Of a stretch of 16,275 bases of DNA, positions 14,785 through 16,275 are shown in pieces; within the stretch, counting starts at the first letter, position 1, and each line of letters starts with the position of its first letter. A program made the position numbers and the translations under genes. Source of the stretch: CAKRHR01 sp964423195 (GTDB lineage Bacteria > Bacillota > Clostridia > Lachnospirales > Lachnospiraceae); assembly GCA_964423195.1 (NCBI GenBank), contig CAYRDY010000047.1, positions 1 through 16,275 on the forward strand, read 5' to 3'. The notes beneath the pieces are model-generated. The model made no database searches, was not told where the DNA came from, and saw only the letters and a program-made list of their open reading frames with translations.

Positions 14785-15885
14785 TCAGGACAAATCTGAA
14801 CCGTGCTGATATTTTTCAGACTGGATCCTGATCATCTCCGCGTCGTCAAAATAATTGATGCGCATCGCCGCCCGGACATCCGCGAGCGTCTCGGCTGCTT
14901 TTTTGCGCGCGTTCTCCGTTCCCCTGCGCAAAATGTCATAGACCGCCGGAATATCCCGCTCAAGCTCCGCGCGGCGCGCTCTAATCGGCGTGAGCACATC
15001 CTCCAGCACCTGATTGAGGAACTTTTTCACCTTGACGTCGCCCAGACCGCCGCTTCGATAGTGATCTTTCAGCGCGTCGAGATTTTTATATTCCGGCAAA
15101 TATTTCTCAAAATGCTCATCCGTACAGAAGGCATCCAGATAGGTAAAGACACAGTTGCCCTCCACCTGACCCGGATCAGAAATCTTCAGATGATTCGGGT
15201 CGGTAAACATGGCCATGACTTTTCTTTTGACTTCCTGCGGCGGATCTGACAGATAGATGCAGTTGCCGAGCGACTTGCTCATCTTCGCCTTGCCGTCGAT
15301 GCCCGGCAGGCGCTGACAGGCCTTATTGTCCGGGAGCAGAATCTCCGGCTCCACCAGCGTCTCCCCGTAGACGGCATTGAACTTGCGCACGATCTCGCGC
15401 GTCTGCTCGATCATCGGCTCCTGATCCTCGCCCACCGGCACCACCGTCGCCCTGAATGCCGTGATATCTGATGCCTGGCTGATCGGATAAGTGAAGAAGC
15501 CGACCGGAATGCTGTTCTCAAAGTTGCGCTGCTGAATCTCCGCCTTAACCGTCGGATTGCGCTGCAACCTGGCCACCGTGACCAGATTCATATAGTAAAA
15601 AGTCAGCTCCGTCAGTTCAGGTACCTGCGACTGGATAAAAAGATTGGACTTCTCAGGGTCAAGGCCGCAGGACAGATAATCGAGCGCCACCTCGATGATA
15701 TTCTCGCGCACCTTTTCCGGATGCTCGGCGTTGTCCGTGAGTGCCTGCGCATCGGCAATCATAATATAAATCTCGTCATATACTCCTGAATTTTGAAGCT
15801 CCACCCGGCGCTTGAGCGAACCCACATAATGCCCCACATGCAGCCGACCCGTCGGTCTGTCGCCCGTCAGAATAATCTTGCTCAT
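14785..15885 (-). CDS. trpS: tryptophanyl-tRNA synthetase
   Basis: 366-residue class I synthetase that charges tRNA-Trp with tryptophan in the cytoplasm. The ATP-binding HIGH motif appears as HVGH (16-19) within TGDRPTGRLHVGHYVGSL, and KMSKS is intact at 201-205. Further family marks are FIQSQVPE (83-90), SQASDITAF (136-144) and VGEDQEPMIEQTREI (151-165). The ATG at 15885 follows AGAGG at five bases and begins the conserved domain. An in-frame extension to a TTG at 15987 would start at the predicted transcription start and is rejected. It has its own promoter and a leader of about 105 nt without a T-box, and heads the run of minus-strand genes down to the GH13 enzyme. Confidence 0.97.
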   Translation of the reverse strand: MSKIILTGDRPTGRLHVGHYVGSLKRRVELQNSGVYDEIYIMIADAQALTDNAEHPEKVRENIIEVALDYLSCGLDPEKSNLFIQSQVPELTELTFYYMNLVTVARLQRNPTVKAEIQQRNFENSIPVGFFTYPISQASDITAFRATVVPVGEDQEPMIEQTREIVRKFNAVYGETLVEPEILLPDNKACQRLPGIDGKAKMSKSLGNCIYLSDPPQEVKRKVMAMFTDPNHLKISDPGQVEGNCVFTYLDAFCTDEHFEKYLPEYKNLDALKDHYRSGGLGDVKVKKFLNQVLEDVLTPIRARRAELERDIPAVYDILRRGTENARKKAAETLADVRAAMRINYFDDAEMIRIQSEKYQHGSDLS

Positions 15886-15921
15886 ATTTTCCTCTTTCCT
15901 GGCGCGCCTTCGCGCGTCATC

Positions 15922-15960
15922 AGGGTAGATTTGGAAGTTCGGCTTCCAAAGATATGCCCT
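15922..15960 (-). promoter_or_regulatory. hairpin in the trpS leader with a competing pairing
   Basis: On the minus strand an 8-bp stem TTTGGAAG/CTTCCAAA with a CCGAA loop is extended by AGGG/CCCT. The sequence CAAATCTA (minus strand, 15933-15926) can instead pair with TAGATTTG at the 5' end of the leader (15992-15985), so two exclusive folds are possible. There is no T-box sequence. Confidence 0.5.
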
Positions 15961-15998
15961 CACAATTTTCAGCAATGTTTTTTTCAAATCTATACCTT

Positions 15999-16027
15999 AG
16001 TGTAACATATTTACCGGAATGTGTAAA
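15999..16027 (-). promoter_or_regulatory. sigma-A promoter for trpS
   Basis: On the minus strand, -35 TTTACA (16022-16027), a 17-bp spacer and -10 TACACT (15999-16004), with transcription start near 15992. Confidence 0.65.
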
Positions 16028-16043
16028 GAAAAAGGTAACCGTT

Positions 16044-16092
16044 CGGGCAGGTTCGCGCGGTAAATGCGCAAACTTGGCTGAACTGCTGCCCG
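16044..16092. repeat. long hairpin upstream of the trpS promoter
   Basis: CGGGCAG/CTGCCCG outer arms, then GTTC/GAAC beyond a two-base bulge, with inner GCGC pairs. It lies between the upstream terminator and the trpS promoter, about 390 bases of which hold no complete gene. It is not followed at once by a T run. Its role is unknown; a small RNA or a secondary terminator is possible. Confidence 0.5.
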
Positions 16093-16146
16093 CACCTCGA
16101 AAATTCAGGGCTTCCGCTTTAAATTTAAATGTTTAAATGATGTCTC

Positions 16147-16180
16147 AAAAAAACGCTCCGGAACCAAACATTCCAGAGCG
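16147..16180 (-). terminator. rho-independent terminator of the upstream gene
   Basis: 10-base arms (16154-16163 and 16171-16180) with one mismatch and a seven-base loop, followed on the minus strand by seven Ts. It isolates trpS from the gene entering at the right edge. Confidence 0.9.
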
Positions 16181-16220
16181 GATAAATACAATGAATATCA
16201 CATCATCTCAACCTATCTTT

Positions 16221-16275
16221 TCACTTGCCAAGCACGACCCTGCAGCTTTTCTTGTAACATCCAATCCCGTACTTG
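16221..16275 (-). CDS. probable last codons of an upstream gene (reading frame uncertain)
   Basis: A minus-strand gene must end just before the terminator at 16147-16180. Three frames are open from the edge, with stops at 16221, 16213 and 16208. I favour the one ending at 16221 (KYGIGCYKKSCRVVLGK) because its third codon positions are GC-rich (12 of 17), like the neighbouring genes. No family can be assigned from 17 residues. Confidence 0.35.
   Translation of the reverse strand, partial: KYGIGCYKKSCRVVLGK

Noticed and set aside
15886..15987. In-frame N-terminal extension of trpS from a TTG, containing a Trp codon, as a leader peptide
   Set aside because: The TTG is within about five bases of the predicted transcription start, so no ribosome site would be on the mRNA, and there is no stop codon to separate it from trpS.
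15886..16140. T-box riboswitch before trpS
   Set aside because: No conserved AGGGTGG-type T-box sequence or antiterminator/terminator pair could be found on the minus strand.
1..16275. tRNA, rRNA, CRISPR array, transposase or phage genes
   Set aside because: No cloverleaf with conserved TTCGA-type arm, no regularly spaced direct repeats, and no transposase, integrase or phage-like protein was seen on either strand.

Overview
The window reads as chromosomal DNA of an anaerobic Bacillota, most likely a Clostridia/Lachnospiraceae member (inference). The signs are strong AGGAGG-type ribosome sites, a moderately GC-rich genome with AT-rich promoters, a lipoprotein-type sugar-binding protein, a DUF5685 plus J-domain gene pair, and a clostridial-style trpS. 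Almost everything is on the minus strand. Only the AraC/GH39 regulator and a small acidic membrane protein are on the plus strand. I see no rRNA, tRNA, CRISPR array, phage gene or insertion sequence.

Layout: (1) Bases 1-4950 form a divergent locus. A solute-binding lipoprotein and a nucleoside hydrolase-like gene (cut by the left edge) run leftward. An 822-residue AraC-type regulator fused to a GH39-like domain runs rightward and ends at a nested, bidirectional terminator. (2) Bases 4950-7790 hold a two-gene transporter unit, an MFS carrier then a MATE exporter, behind a clear promoter. (3) Bases 7800-9700 hold ilvN and ilvC for branched-chain amino acid synthesis, with a hairpin-rich spacer on each side of ilvC. 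ilvC has its own sigma-A promoter, and no ilvB is present. (4) Bases 9800-10770 hold an acyl carrier protein gene, divergent from a gene for an acidic, alanine-rich, membrane-anchored protein, followed by terminators. (5) Bases 10790-15885 form a minus-strand run: trpS, a DUF5685 protein, a J-domain protein with a TPR-like middle and a Cys-rich tail, a six-helix membrane protein, and a GH13_4 amylosucrase-like enzyme. The last four are tightly spaced or overlapping. (6) Bases 15886-16275 hold the trpS leader and promoter, a large hairpin, a terminator, and probably the last codons of an upstream gene.

How the genes may work together: locus 1 looks like a one-component sensor controlling uptake and cleavage of a sugar or nucleoside. 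Its GH39 domain keeps the nucleophile but lacks the acid/base Glu, so it may sense a ligand rather than hydrolyse it. The DUF5685/J-domain/membrane-protein trio is the part with least known biology. It looks like one functional unit, and its DUF5685 member carries two aspartate-rich motifs reminiscent of all-alpha isoprenoid synthases. All functional statements are read by eye from protein motifs; no database search was run.
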